From positions 1-47,811 of the forward strand of contig NZ_LMTS01000242.1 in the NCBI RefSeq assembly GCF_001541225.1: DNA of 47,811 nt, given 5' to 3'. A program made the translations under genes and the position numbers. The DNA comes from Variovorax sp. WDL1. GTDB lineage: Bacteria; Pseudomonadota; Gammaproteobacteria; Burkholderiales; Burkholderiaceae_C. The notes under the pieces are model-generated. The model did not search any database and had not been told where the DNA came from. It saw nothing but the letters and a program-made list of their open reading frames with translations. Below, piece after piece: positions 19,117-27,066 of this stretch (positions within the stretch are counted from its first letter, which is position 1; each line of letters starts with the position of its first letter).

Positions 19117-21117
19117 TCACAGCCCGAACGGATAGGTCTCCGGCAGTCCTTCGATGGTTTCCGTGTCCAGGGGCTTGACGGCGTGCGTCTGGTCGAACCA
19201 GATGTATTCGTCGAACTGCCGCGGCAGGACCGCCTGGAAGTAATGGCTCTGCAGTTCCGTCTCGGGGCGGTACAGCACGCCGATGGCCCGTTCCAGCCGC
19301 GGCTGCGACAAACCGTCCAGCAGGCGCGCGGATGCGGGGGCGCGCAGGGGAAGAATGAAGTTCGGGACCTCCGCCTCGTGGCACAGGCGTTCATAGCTGC
19401 CGGCGAGGGAGGGCCGGATCGTCTTGGCTTCCATCGGCCCGTCCCACTCGGTGGCTGCCGCCACCGTGCCGCTGTCCGTGCCGAAGCCGATCAGGCAGGC
19501 CGCACTGCCGAACGCCTGCCGGCACAGCTGGCCGATGTTGTGCTCGCCGCGTCGCGACATCTCGGTGGCCCTCGCATCGCCGATATGGGAGTTGTGCGCC
19601 CACACGATGGCCTTGCTGGCGGGTCCGTGAAAACTCAGCAGGTCCTTCAGCGTCTCGAACATGTGGCTGTCACGCAGGTTCCACGATGCGCGCGAGCCGT
19701 AGTACATGGTCCGGTAGTAGCGCTCCGCGTTGGCGACCAGCCGTGCGTTCTGCACCGCATCGAGAAAGCGCTCGCCGTCGCGCCCCGTGTAGATCCGCTG
19801 CCGGTGCAGCAGATCGCCGAGCATCGAGACCACCTCCTGCTCGCAGCTTCGGTACCTTGGGTTCAACGCCGCGTAGCCGTAGCTGGCGGGATCGGACTGC
19901 CACGGCGTCAGGCAGCCGTAGCGCTGTCGTGCGATACCGGCGGTCGGCGGATCGACGTCCTCGAGGTAGCCGACGACCGAGTGGATCGAGTTGTACAGGC
20001 TGTAGAGGTCGAGACCGTGAAACGCCACCCGGTCGGCCGCGTCGATACCTGCATTGTGGTCGCGCAGCCAATCGACGAAGTCGCGCATCTCCCGGTTGCG
20101 CCACATCCAGGCCGGGAAGCGGGCGAACGCCGTCCAGTTCGCCGGACGATGCCGCCCGTGGCGCACGTAGCGGTCGATGCGAGCCGCATCGGGCCAATCC
20201 CCTTCGATGGCGATGAAGTTGAAGTTCTTGCGCAGGATCAACTCGCGCGAGATCTGCTCTCGCATGCGATAGAACTCCGACGTGCCGTGCGTCGCCTCGC
20301 CCATGAGCACCACGCGGGCGTCTCCGATGCGCTCCAGTAGCGGGCCGAGATCCGCCGAGCCCACCGCGTCGAACCGTTCGCAGCCCGCTGCGATGGCCTT
20401 CGCCAGGATCGAATCCGGGGACCCGGGCGCGCTGCGCCCGTCTCGACGGGCCGGGATTCGCCGCGACCCGGCGTCGAAAGCGGCAACCCGCACGTCGGCA
20501 ATGTCCTCGGTCCGGAATTCGTCTTCCGACACTCGCGTCACGCGGACTAGTTCTCGAACGGCCGGATCGATGCCCACCGACATGACGAGCCGGCCCCCGA
20601 TCGCCAGTTGCTGCCCCAGCGCCTGCGGCACGTGCGGGCCGGGAGCATTCACCATGATGGCATCGAAGGGCGCATGGTGCTCGAAGCGCTGGCTCACGTC
20701 GCCGTGAAGGACGTGCACGTTGGTGCAGCCCAGTGCCATGAGCGCGCTCGCCGCCTTGGCCGCGGTCGTCCCGCTGGTCTCCACGGTACAGACACTGCGC
20801 GCCAGGCGCGAAAGCACGGCGGTCGCATAGCCGGTGCCGGTGCCGATTTCCAGCACCTTCGCGCGATCGTCGATCGAGAGGGCTTCGGCCATGACCGCGA
20901 CCAGGTAGGGCTGCGGGATCGTCTGTTCCGCATCGACCTGCAGCGCCGAGTCGTCGTAGGCAAACTCGCGCAACGGCTCCGGCACGAACATGTGCCGCGG
21001 CACCGCGCGCATCGCCTCCAGGACGTTGGGATCTCGCACGCCCCGCCCGGCGATCTGGTCGTCGACCATGGCAGCACGAAGCTGAATGAAGTCGATCTGC
21101 GTCATGTCCGCTGCCAT
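19117..21117 (-). CDS. Fusion: L-isoaspartyl O-methyltransferase-like plus erythromycin-esterase-like
   Basis: 666 aa, two domains. Residues about 1-215 match protein-L-isoaspartate O-methyltransferase (RAVPRHMFVPE, QTIPQPYLVAVMAEAL, and the SAM-binding EIGTGTGYATAVLSRL). Residues about 230-660 match the erythromycin esterase family (VLMGEATHGTSEFYRMR with its conserved Glu/His, later IVWAHNSHIGDA). The first would methylate isoaspartyl residues in aged proteins; the second family includes macrolide esterases but most members have unknown substrates, so drug resistance should not be assumed. AAGGAGG precedes the ATG at 21117. It is monocistronic, facing away from the ACP/AMP-ligase fusion and sharing its box. 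Confidence 0.88.
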   Translation of the reverse strand: MAADMTQIDFIQLRAAMVDDQIAGRGVRDPNVLEAMRAVPRHMFVPEPLREFAYDDSALQVDAEQTIPQPYLVAVMAEALSIDDRAKVLEIGTGTGYATAVLSRLARSVCTVETSGTTAAKAASALMALGCTNVHVLHGDVSQRFEHHAPFDAIMVNAPGPHVPQALGQQLAIGGRLVMSVGIDPAVRELVRVTRVSEDEFRTEDIADVRVAAFDAGSRRIPARRDGRSAPGSPDSILAKAIAAGCERFDAVGSADLGPLLERIGDARVVLMGEATHGTSEFYRMREQISRELILRKNFNFIAIEGDWPDAARIDRYVRHGRHRPANWTAFARFPAWMWRNREMRDFVDWLRDHNAGIDAADRVAFHGLDLYSLYNSIHSVVGYLEDVDPPTAGIARQRYGCLTPWQSDPASYGYAALNPRYRSCEQEVVSMLGDLLHRQRIYTGRDGERFLDAVQNARLVANAERYYRTMYYGSRASWNLRDSHMFETLKDLLSFHGPASKAIVWAHNSHIGDARATEMSRRGEHNIGQLCRQAFGSAACLIGFGTDSGTVAAATEWDGPMEAKTIRPSLAGSYERLCHEAEVPNFILPLRAPASARLLDGLSQPRLERAIGVLYRPETELQSHYFQAVLPRQFDEYIWFDQTHAVKPLDTETIEGLPETYPFGL

Positions 21118-21142
21118 ACAGGCCTCCTTGGCTCACCCCTTC

Positions 21143-21211
21143 ACTCTACGCATGGCTGCCGTCCAAGACCTTGCGCCAGCGCAACGGAACCGGCCGTCGA
21201 CCGCGTATGGT
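21143..21211. promoter_or_regulatory. Bidirectional Crp/Fnr-type promoter (methyltransferase/esterase and ACP-ligase fusions)
   Basis: The perfectly symmetric half-sites of TTGCGCCAGCGCAA (21171-21184) have TAGAGT for the leftward gene (complement 21143-21148, 32 bp) and TATGGT for the rightward gene (21206-21211, 31 bp). The rightward +1 falls at about 21219, the ATG itself. Confidence 0.7.
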
Positions 21212-21218
21212 GTCCAGG

Positions 21219-24050
21219 ATGGAACAGGGGTCGGACATCGATGTCGCGCCAACCGCGCCGGGCAGACCCGACGTGACACCGGAGCGCCTGGCGTTGGTGA
21301 TCCAGGCCTTGGTGCATGAACTGCGCGGCGGCGAAACAGCGCCCCCCGATCTGGACGACGACCTGCAGCGCACGCTCGGCATCGACAGCCTGGCGCGCAT
21401 GGAATTGATGCTTCGGCTCGAACAGGCGTTCGACGTGCGCATGCCCGAAGCCGCGATGCAGGCCGCGCAGACGCCGCGCGACCTGTGGCGCGCACTGACG
21501 GCAGCCGCACCGCGCAGCAGCATCCGTCCGCCAACGCCCGCCAAGGCTGGCTCGTCGCCGCCCTCCCTTGGCGCGGCCGATTTCCCGGTCCAGGCGAAGA
21601 CCTTGATCGACGTCCTGCAGTGGCATGCCGACAAGCGCGGCAAGCTGCGCCATGTCGCACTGCTGGCCGGCGACCAGCCGCCACAGGAGCTCGACCACAC
21701 CGCCTTGCTCGAGCACGCACGCACGATGGCTGCGGCGCTCCAGCGGCTGGGCGTCGCGCCTGGCGAGGCGGTGGCACTGATGCTGCCCACAAGCCTGGCG
21801 TTCCTGGAATGCTTTATGGGCATCTTGCTGGCGGGCGGCGTGCCAACCCCGATCTACCCCCCATTTCGCGCTTCCCAGATCGAGGATCATCTGCGCCGCC
21901 AGGCCAACATCCTCGCCAACGCCCAAGCGGTGCTGCTGGTCAGCGATGAACAAGCGCTGCCGGCGGCACGCATACTGCGCGCGGGCGCCCCCGAACTGCG
22001 TGCAGTGGTGACCGTGGATCGATTGCGCGCCTCGGACGGGCCATGGCATCCCGTGCCTCGCGGCCCACGAGACACGGCACTGATCCAATACACGTCGGGC
22101 AGCACCGGCCAGCCCAAGGGCGTCGTGCTGACGCATGCGAACCTCCTGGCCAACATCCGGGCCATGGGCCAGGCCATGAAAGCAGGGCCGGACGACGTGT
22201 TCATCAGCTGGCTGCCGCTGTACCACGACATGGGCCTCATCGGCGCATGGCTTGGCAGCCTCTACCACGGCGTACCGTTGGTGCTGATGTCGCCGCAGGA
22301 CTTTCTCGGGCGGCCATCGCGTTGGATACGCGCGATCAGCGAGCACCGCGGCACGGTCACCGCGGCACCGAACTTCGCCTACGAGATCCTTGCCACCAAG
22401 GTGCCGGACGACGAACTGCAGGGCTTGGACCTGAGTTGTTGGCGGGCTGCAATGAACGGCTCGGAACCGGTGCATGCGGCGACGCTGGATCTGTTCCGCC
22501 AACGTTTCGGGCCATTCGGCTTCGACCGGCGCGCCATGATGCCCGTCTACGGGCTCGCCGAAAGCGGCGTGGGACTGGCCTTTCCCCCGCTGGACCGAGG
22601 GCCGAGGATCGACGTCATCGATCGGCAGGCGCTGCACGAAAAGGGATGCGCCGAACCCGTTGACGCCGTGCGGCCGGGTGCAATGCAGGTGGTGGGCTGC
22701 GGGATTGCGCTGCCCGGCCATGAACTGCGCGTCGTGAACGAGCACGGCGCGGAACTGCCCGACAGGCAAGAGGGGCGGATCGAGTTCCGCGGCCCGTCGG
22801 CGACGCAAGGCTACTTCCGCAATCCGGAAGGCACGAAGGCGTTGTTCGACGGCGACTGGCTGGATTCGGGCGACGTCGGCTATGTGGTGGACGGCGAGGT
22901 CTTCCTCACCAGCCGCGCGAAGGACCTCATCATCCGTGGCGGCCACAACATCCATCCCTATGACCTGGAGGAAGCGGTGGGCGCTTTGCCGGGTGTCCGG
23001 CGCGGCTGCGTCGCGGTGTTCGGGGCGGCCGATCCTCACAGCCGCAGCGAGCGGGTGATCGTGCTGGCGGAGAGCCACACCGATGTCCCGGCTTCCCGGG
23101 CAGCGCTGCGCGACCGGATCGCGCAGCTGTCGATCGAGGTCCTGGGCCTGCCCGCCGACGACATCGTGCTGGCGCCGCCACACACGGTCCTGAAGACGTC
23201 CAGCGGCAAGATCCGGCGCGCTGCGTGCCGCAGGCTGTATGAGCAGGGCGAGCTGGGCCGGTCGGAACGCGCCGTCGCGTGGCAGCTGGCGCGCCTGTGG
23301 CTGGACGCCCTGCAGCGGCGGTGGCGCGAGTCCGTGCGCCGGGATGCCTCTGTGCTCTTCGCGGTCTGGTTGTGGACAGTCTTCGGCATCGGGGCCGCCC
23401 TCGGTGCAGCCGCGGCGCTGCTACCCGCACCGGCAGTGCGCAAACGAGTGGCGCGTGCCATCGCCCGCGCCGGCTTGAGCGTCTCGGGGCTGCCGATCCA
23501 TGTCGAGGGCCAGGCGACCCTGCAGAACGCCCCCGGGATCATCGTCGCCAATCATGCGAGCTACCTCGACTGGCTGCTGCTGACCGCAGTGCTGCCAGCC
23601 CGCGCATGCTTCGTGGCGAAGCGCGAGCTCGCACAGTCCGCTCCCTTGAAGTGGGTGCTCGAACGCATGGGCGTGCGATTCGTGGAGCGCGACGACGTGC
23701 ACGCCAGCGTCGAGGACGCCAGGCGCCTGGAGCAGGCGGCCAAGGCGGGCGAGAGCCTTGTCTACTTCCCCGAGGGGACGCTCGCCCGTGCGCCGGGCCT
23801 GCGGCCGTTCCACATGGGCGCCTTCGTCGCCGCGACGGGGGCGGGCCTTGCCGTCGTGCCGGTCAGCTTGCGCGGAACGCGGTCGGTGTTGCGCGACGGA
23901 TCGTGGCGGCCGCGCCGTGGCCCGATCGCGGTGGTGGTGCACGACCCGCTGCGTGTAGAGGGCAATAACTGGTCGGACGCGGTGCATCTGCGGGACAAGG
24001 CCCGCGAGCAGATCGCGCGAGGTTGCGCGGAACCTGTGGTGGCGGGATGA
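21219..24050 (+). CDS. Trifunctional fusion: acyl carrier domain, fatty acyl-AMP ligase, PlsC-type acyltransferase
   Basis: 943 aa. Residues about 20-95 form an acyl carrier domain with the phosphopantetheine Ser57 in GIDSLARME. Residues about 120-690 are an acyl-AMP ligase (YTSGSTGQPKG from 291, SWLPLYHDMGLIG, MPVYGLAESG, and the FAAL-like RSKD-type GGHNIHPYDLE), ending in a hydrolysis/transfer Lys near SSGKIRR. After a hydrophobic helix, residues about 770-920 are a PlsC acyltransferase with NHASYLD (His779, Asp784) and FPEGT from 850. The enzyme could activate a free fatty acid, hold it on its own ACP and transfer it to a lysophospholipid, like Aas with an extra carrier. Start M at 21219 is preferred; 21207 is possible. 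Confidence 0.88.
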   Translation: MEQGSDIDVAPTAPGRPDVTPERLALVIQALVHELRGGETAPPDLDDDLQRTLGIDSLARMELMLRLEQAFDVRMPEAAMQAAQTPRDLWRALTAAAPRSSIRPPTPAKAGSSPPSLGAADFPVQAKTLIDVLQWHADKRGKLRHVALLAGDQPPQELDHTALLEHARTMAAALQRLGVAPGEAVALMLPTSLAFLECFMGILLAGGVPTPIYPPFRASQIEDHLRRQANILANAQAVLLVSDEQALPAARILRAGAPELRAVVTVDRLRASDGPWHPVPRGPRDTALIQYTSGSTGQPKGVVLTHANLLANIRAMGQAMKAGPDDVFISWLPLYHDMGLIGAWLGSLYHGVPLVLMSPQDFLGRPSRWIRAISEHRGTVTAAPNFAYEILATKVPDDELQGLDLSCWRAAMNGSEPVHAATLDLFRQRFGPFGFDRRAMMPVYGLAESGVGLAFPPLDRGPRIDVIDRQALHEKGCAEPVDAVRPGAMQVVGCGIALPGHELRVVNEHGAELPDRQEGRIEFRGPSATQGYFRNPEGTKALFDGDWLDSGDVGYVVDGEVFLTSRAKDLIIRGGHNIHPYDLEEAVGALPGVRRGCVAVFGAADPHSRSERVIVLAESHTDVPASRAALRDRIAQLSIEVLGLPADDIVLAPPHTVLKTSSGKIRRAACRRLYEQGELGRSERAVAWQLARLWLDALQRRWRESVRRDASVLFAVWLWTVFGIGAALGAAAALLPAPAVRKRVARAIARAGLSVSGLPIHVEGQATLQNAPGIIVANHASYLDWLLLTAVLPARACFVAKRELAQSAPLKWVLERMGVRFVERDDVHASVEDARRLEQAAKAGESLVYFPEGTLARAPGLRPFHMGAFVAATGAGLAVVPVSLRGTRSVLRDGSWRPRRGPIAVVVHDPLRVEGNNWSDAVHLRDKAREQIARGCAEPVVAG

Positions 24051-24068
24051 GCCGCGGGTCGTGCCCCG

Positions 24069-25652
24069 TCACAGCATGTGCTCCGGAAAGAGCCTGCCCA
24101 GCAGGCCGGCGATGAGCCGGCGCCAGCCGCTGGCCAAGGGCTCGCTGGCATAGCGCACCGGCTTGCCGTCCGCCAGGCCATGCCAGACGACCTGCGCGGC
24201 GCCGCTGGCGTCGGGCTCGGCAAGCTCGACTCGGTATGCCTGGCCGAGAACGGCCGACTCCGCAAACAAGTCTCCGAGTTGCCGACCCAGCGTATCGCTC
24301 TCGATCAGCGCCGCGATCTCGGTGTTTGCAGAACGCGAGCGCGGGTCCAGGTTCATGGATCCGATCAGCACCCATCGCTGGTCGACCACGATGGCCTTGG
24401 CGTGCAGGCTGGCTCCGGACGACAGGCCGGGGCGCGCGCTGCCCGACGCCGGCAGGGTCGGCAGAAATTCGTGCAGTTCGACACCGCATGCCAACAGTCG
24501 CGGCCGGTAGCGGGCATAGCCCGAATGAACAAGTGGAACGTCGGTGGACGCGAGGGAATTGGTGAGCACCCTGACACGCACGGATCTCCGGGCCAGCCCG
24601 CAAAGTACCGCAACGCCGCGCTCGCTCGGGATGAAATAGGGTGAGACCAGGAGGACCTCCCGACGCGCTGCCTCGACGATCGGCCGCGTCGCTGCAGCGA
24701 TATGCCCGACCTCCGTATCGCCGGCCTTCGACTTGGCCGGGCTGTCGTAGAGGGCTCTTGCTGGCGCGGTGACGAGCACCAGCTTGCCGCCGCGCACCTC
24801 GCGCCAGAAGTCCAGGGCCCGCAAGCGCTGCACATAGTCCGTTTCGCGAAAGCGCTCCGCATGTGCCTCCATCTCGGCGTACAGCCGCTGCGCCTCTGCA
24901 GCCTGCGGCGGCTCACCCAGGAATGCTTCGACCGGGATGGCCGACTCGCTGTTCCAGTACTCGTCGAAGCTGCGCGATACCTGTGCCACGAGGGGTCCGG
25001 CAGCCAGTACGTCGAGGTCTGCGAAATCGCCCGACCTGCGCACGTTGAAATAGGCGTCGCCGAGATTTCGCCCACCCATCACGACCACCGCGTTGTCGGC
25101 GATCCAGAGCTTGTTGTGCATGCGGCGATTCAGGCGCGCCCCGTCACCCAGGAAGTCCAGCCACTGGAGCAAGCCGAGGGGACCGCGATGCGCAAAGGGA
25201 TTGAACACCCTGACCTGCACGTTGGCATGCGCCGCCAGCGTCGCAAGGTCGCGATCCCGGCCGGCCGCATACAGGTCATCGATGAGCAAGCGGACCCGCA
25301 CGCCACGCTTCGCCGCGCGCAACGCCCGGTAGAGCAGCATCGTGGCCGTGGTGTCCCGAGCGACGACGTAGTACTGCAGGTCCAGCGAACGCTGCGCCGC
25401 ATCCGCCAGCGCGGCACGTGCCGCAAAGGCATCTTCGCCTGACACCAGCAGGCGGAACCCCGATTCGCCGCCCGACTTCGGCATCTGGTCCGCGAAGGCG
25501 CGGCCCAGGAAGGTCTGCTGCGCACCGTCGATGGCATACGACGCGGGGCGCGGCACCTCCCTCGGCAGCAGCGCGCAGCCAGCCGCGAGCGCGACGGTCG
25601 CGAGCATGACCATTCGGCGGACTGTCCCCAGGCTGATGCACAGGCGCTCCAT
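24069..25652 (-). CDS. Phospholipase D-family lipoprotein (cardiolipin-synthase-like)
   Basis: About 527 aa. The N-terminus has Arg residues, a hydrophobic stretch and a lipobox ending LAAGC, so an outer-envelope lipoprotein is predicted. Two PLD catalytic motifs are present: HNKLWIADNAVVVMGGRN and HAKAIVVDQRWVLIGSMN (H-x-K-x4-D). This architecture resembles ClsC/YmdC-type phosphatidyltransferases that make or remodel cardiolipin. ATGs at 25661, 25652 and 25613 are possible; 25652 keeps the positive n-region and lies one base after the predicted transcript start. No ribosome site is visible. It is convergent with the acyltransferase fusion, so both may act on membrane lipids. Confidence 0.87.
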   Translation of the reverse strand: MERLCISLGTVRRMVMLATVALAAGCALLPREVPRPASYAIDGAQQTFLGRAFADQMPKSGGESGFRLLVSGEDAFAARAALADAAQRSLDLQYYVVARDTTATMLLYRALRAAKRGVRVRLLIDDLYAAGRDRDLATLAAHANVQVRVFNPFAHRGPLGLLQWLDFLGDGARLNRRMHNKLWIADNAVVVMGGRNLGDAYFNVRRSGDFADLDVLAAGPLVAQVSRSFDEYWNSESAIPVEAFLGEPPQAAEAQRLYAEMEAHAERFRETDYVQRLRALDFWREVRGGKLVLVTAPARALYDSPAKSKAGDTEVGHIAAATRPIVEAARREVLLVSPYFIPSERGVAVLCGLARRSVRVRVLTNSLASTDVPLVHSGYARYRPRLLACGVELHEFLPTLPASGSARPGLSSGASLHAKAIVVDQRWVLIGSMNLDPRSRSANTEIAALIESDTLGRQLGDLFAESAVLGQAYRVELAEPDASGAAQVVWHGLADGKPVRYASEPLASGWRRLIAGLLGRLFPEHML

Positions 25653-25659
25653 GGATTGC

Positions 25660-25701
25660 ATGCTTGCATTGCGCGGCGCTCCGGGCCTTGCGCTTCGTCA
25701 A
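25660..25701 (-). promoter_or_regulatory. Crp/Fnr-type promoter for the PLD lipoprotein gene
   Basis: The box at 25688-25701 reads TTGACGAAGCGCAA on the minus strand; AAGCAT (complement at 25660-25665) is exactly 32 bp downstream. The predicted +1 is 25653, one base before the ATG at 25652. Confidence 0.65.
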
Positions 25702-25750
25702 GGCACACGGGAGCGATCGTCCAACCCTTGGGTCGCCCCAAGGCACGTTG

Positions 25751-25792
25751 TTGATCCAGCGCAAACGTGGGCGGCGCCCTCGTATCAAGAAT
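25751..25792 (+). promoter_or_regulatory. Crp/Fnr-type promoter for the 25821-29594 operon
   Basis: Box TTGATCCAGCGCAA (25751-25764), identical to those at 3247 and 38032, with AAGAAT at 25787-25792 exactly 32 bp away. The predicted start is near 25799. Confidence 0.75.
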
Positions 25793-25820
25793 GGGCCACA
25801 TGCACCCGAGGACATCCCCC

Positions 25821-26246
25821 ATGAACACTCGCAGATCCGCCTTTCTTGTCGCCGCCGCGCTGATTGCCCTGCAAGGCGCATCCGGACCTGCGCTTGGTAC
25901 CCCGTTGCCCGTGCTCGCACCGGGCGCGCATGCCAGCGGAGGCGTCAGTTACGAGGGCCAGCAGGAAATGCAGGCGAACCAGGACTTGTACAACCTGCGC
26001 CTGACTTTCGCCGAGGCCCAGACAGGCGCCTACCTCGCAGGCGTGACCGTCATCATCGAGCCCGCGAACAAGAGCGCGCCATTGGGCCCGTTCACGGACT
26101 GCGGTCCCCTCTTCTACGTCGCATTGAGTCCCGGCGTCTACCGCGTCGTCGCGAGCTACGCGGGGCTCACGCGCTCCAAGACCATCCGCGTGGGCAAGAC
26201 AGCCACGCAGGCCACCCTCTACTGGCCCGCCGCCAGCGAACTGTGA
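25821..26246 (+). CDS. Secreted protein with a carboxypeptidase-regulatory-like (Ig-type) domain
   Basis: 141 aa. A Sec signal peptide (MNTRRSAFLVAAALIALQGASG) is followed by a small beta-rich domain: VTVIIEPANKS, FYVALSPGVYRVVASYAG, TRSKTIRVGKTATQATLYW. The pattern LSPGVYRVVASY...K resembles carboxypeptidase-regulatory-like folds that bind or scaffold other proteins. No catalytic residues are visible. AGGA lies upstream of the ATG at 25821. It is first gene of an operon with a CBS protein, a small protein and an MgtA-type ATPase. A periplasmic role is likely; the function is unknown. Confidence 0.7.
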   Translation: MNTRRSAFLVAAALIALQGASGPALGTPLPVLAPGAHASGGVSYEGQQEMQANQDLYNLRLTFAEAQTGAYLAGVTVIIEPANKSAPLGPFTDCGPLFYVALSPGVYRVVASYAGLTRSKTIRVGKTATQATLYWPAASEL

Positions 26247-26282
26247 GACATCGATCCGCCCCCACCTCTCAAGGAGAAACGC

Positions 26283-26801
26283 ATGAACATCGGTTCCATC
26301 TGCACACGGCGCATGATCGCCGTGGACAGCAGCAGCACGCTCGCCCAGGCCGCCGGCCTGATGCGCGAACATCACGTCGGCGCCCTGATCGTCACGAGCC
26401 AGACCGCAGCGGGTCCCTGCGTGACGGGCGTCGTCACCGACCGCGACCTGGTGATCGACGTGCTTGCCCGCGGCCTGGAGACCGCAGGCATCAAGATCGG
26501 CGACCTGGCGAGCGACAAGATCGCAAGCGTCCCTGAAGAAGCCGACATCGCCGGCGCCATGGCGGTGATGGAGGCCCATGGCGTACGGCGAGTGCTGGTG
26601 ACCGATGGCGAGAAGCGCGTAACCGGCATCGTCTCGCTCGACGACCTGATGGACGCGTGCGCGAAGGAACTGGCCGGCCTCGCCGCGGTGATTCGCAGCG
26701 GCATCGAGCGCGAGGTCGCCGAATCCAGGGGCGACCCGCAGCCGCCGAAGCCGATGCCCTTGCGCGTTCCAGCCGTGGGCACCGCGGGCTGGACATCGTG
26801 A
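26283..26801 (+). CDS. CBS-domain pair protein
   Basis: 172 aa with two CBS motifs: ICTRRMIAVDSSSTLAQAAG...GVVTDRDLVIDVL and SVPEEADIAGAMAVMEAHGV...GIVSLDDLMDA. CBS pairs bind adenine nucleotides or S-adenosyl compounds and sense energy state. The tail after residue 140 is Pro-rich and disordered. A good AAGGAG site precedes the ATG. Placed between a secreted protein and an MgtA-type P-ATPase, it might modulate the transporter, which is inference only. Another CBS protein follows ppsA at 33387. Confidence 0.88.
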   Translation: MNIGSICTRRMIAVDSSSTLAQAAGLMREHHVGALIVTSQTAAGPCVTGVVTDRDLVIDVLARGLETAGIKIGDLASDKIASVPEEADIAGAMAVMEAHGVRRVLVTDGEKRVTGIVSLDDLMDACAKELAGLAAVIRSGIEREVAESRGDPQPPKPMPLRVPAVGTAGWTS

Positions 26802-26835
26802 CGGGGCGATGGCCAGTCCGGCTCGGGAAAGACCC

Positions 26836-27066
26836 ATGAAGATCACCATCCGAATGTCTGCCAGGAGAGCGTGCGAGGTGCAGGTCGGCACGACCCATCA
26901 TCCCTACACAGGACCGCTTCCAGAAGTCGGGCAGACCATCGTGATCCCCGAGGACGCCAACGTCGAGCAGGAGGCCACGGGCAAGGCGAAGGTCACCAAG
27001 ATCCTGTGGCACTACAACCCGACCTCCAGCGCGCTCTGGCCCGAGATCGTGTGCAGGATCGCGTAG
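26836..27066 (+). CDS. Small hypothetical protein (76 aa)
   Basis: 76 aa, MKITIRMSARRACEVQVGTT followed by GQTIVIPEDANVEQEATGKA and KVTKILWHYNP. It looks like a compact beta-rich cytosolic domain. It has no recognised motif. It lies 34 bp after the CBS gene and its last 16 nt overlap the likely GTG start of the P-ATPase, so it is probably co-translated. Function unknown. Confidence 0.6.
   Translation: MKITIRMSARRACEVQVGTTHHPYTGPLPEVGQTIVIPEDANVEQEATGKAKVTKILWHYNPTSSALWPEIVCRIA

Noticed and set aside
19117..21117. Calling the esterase-like fusion a macrolide-resistance gene
   Set aside because: Most members of this family have unknown substrates and the context is a stress regulon, not a resistance island.
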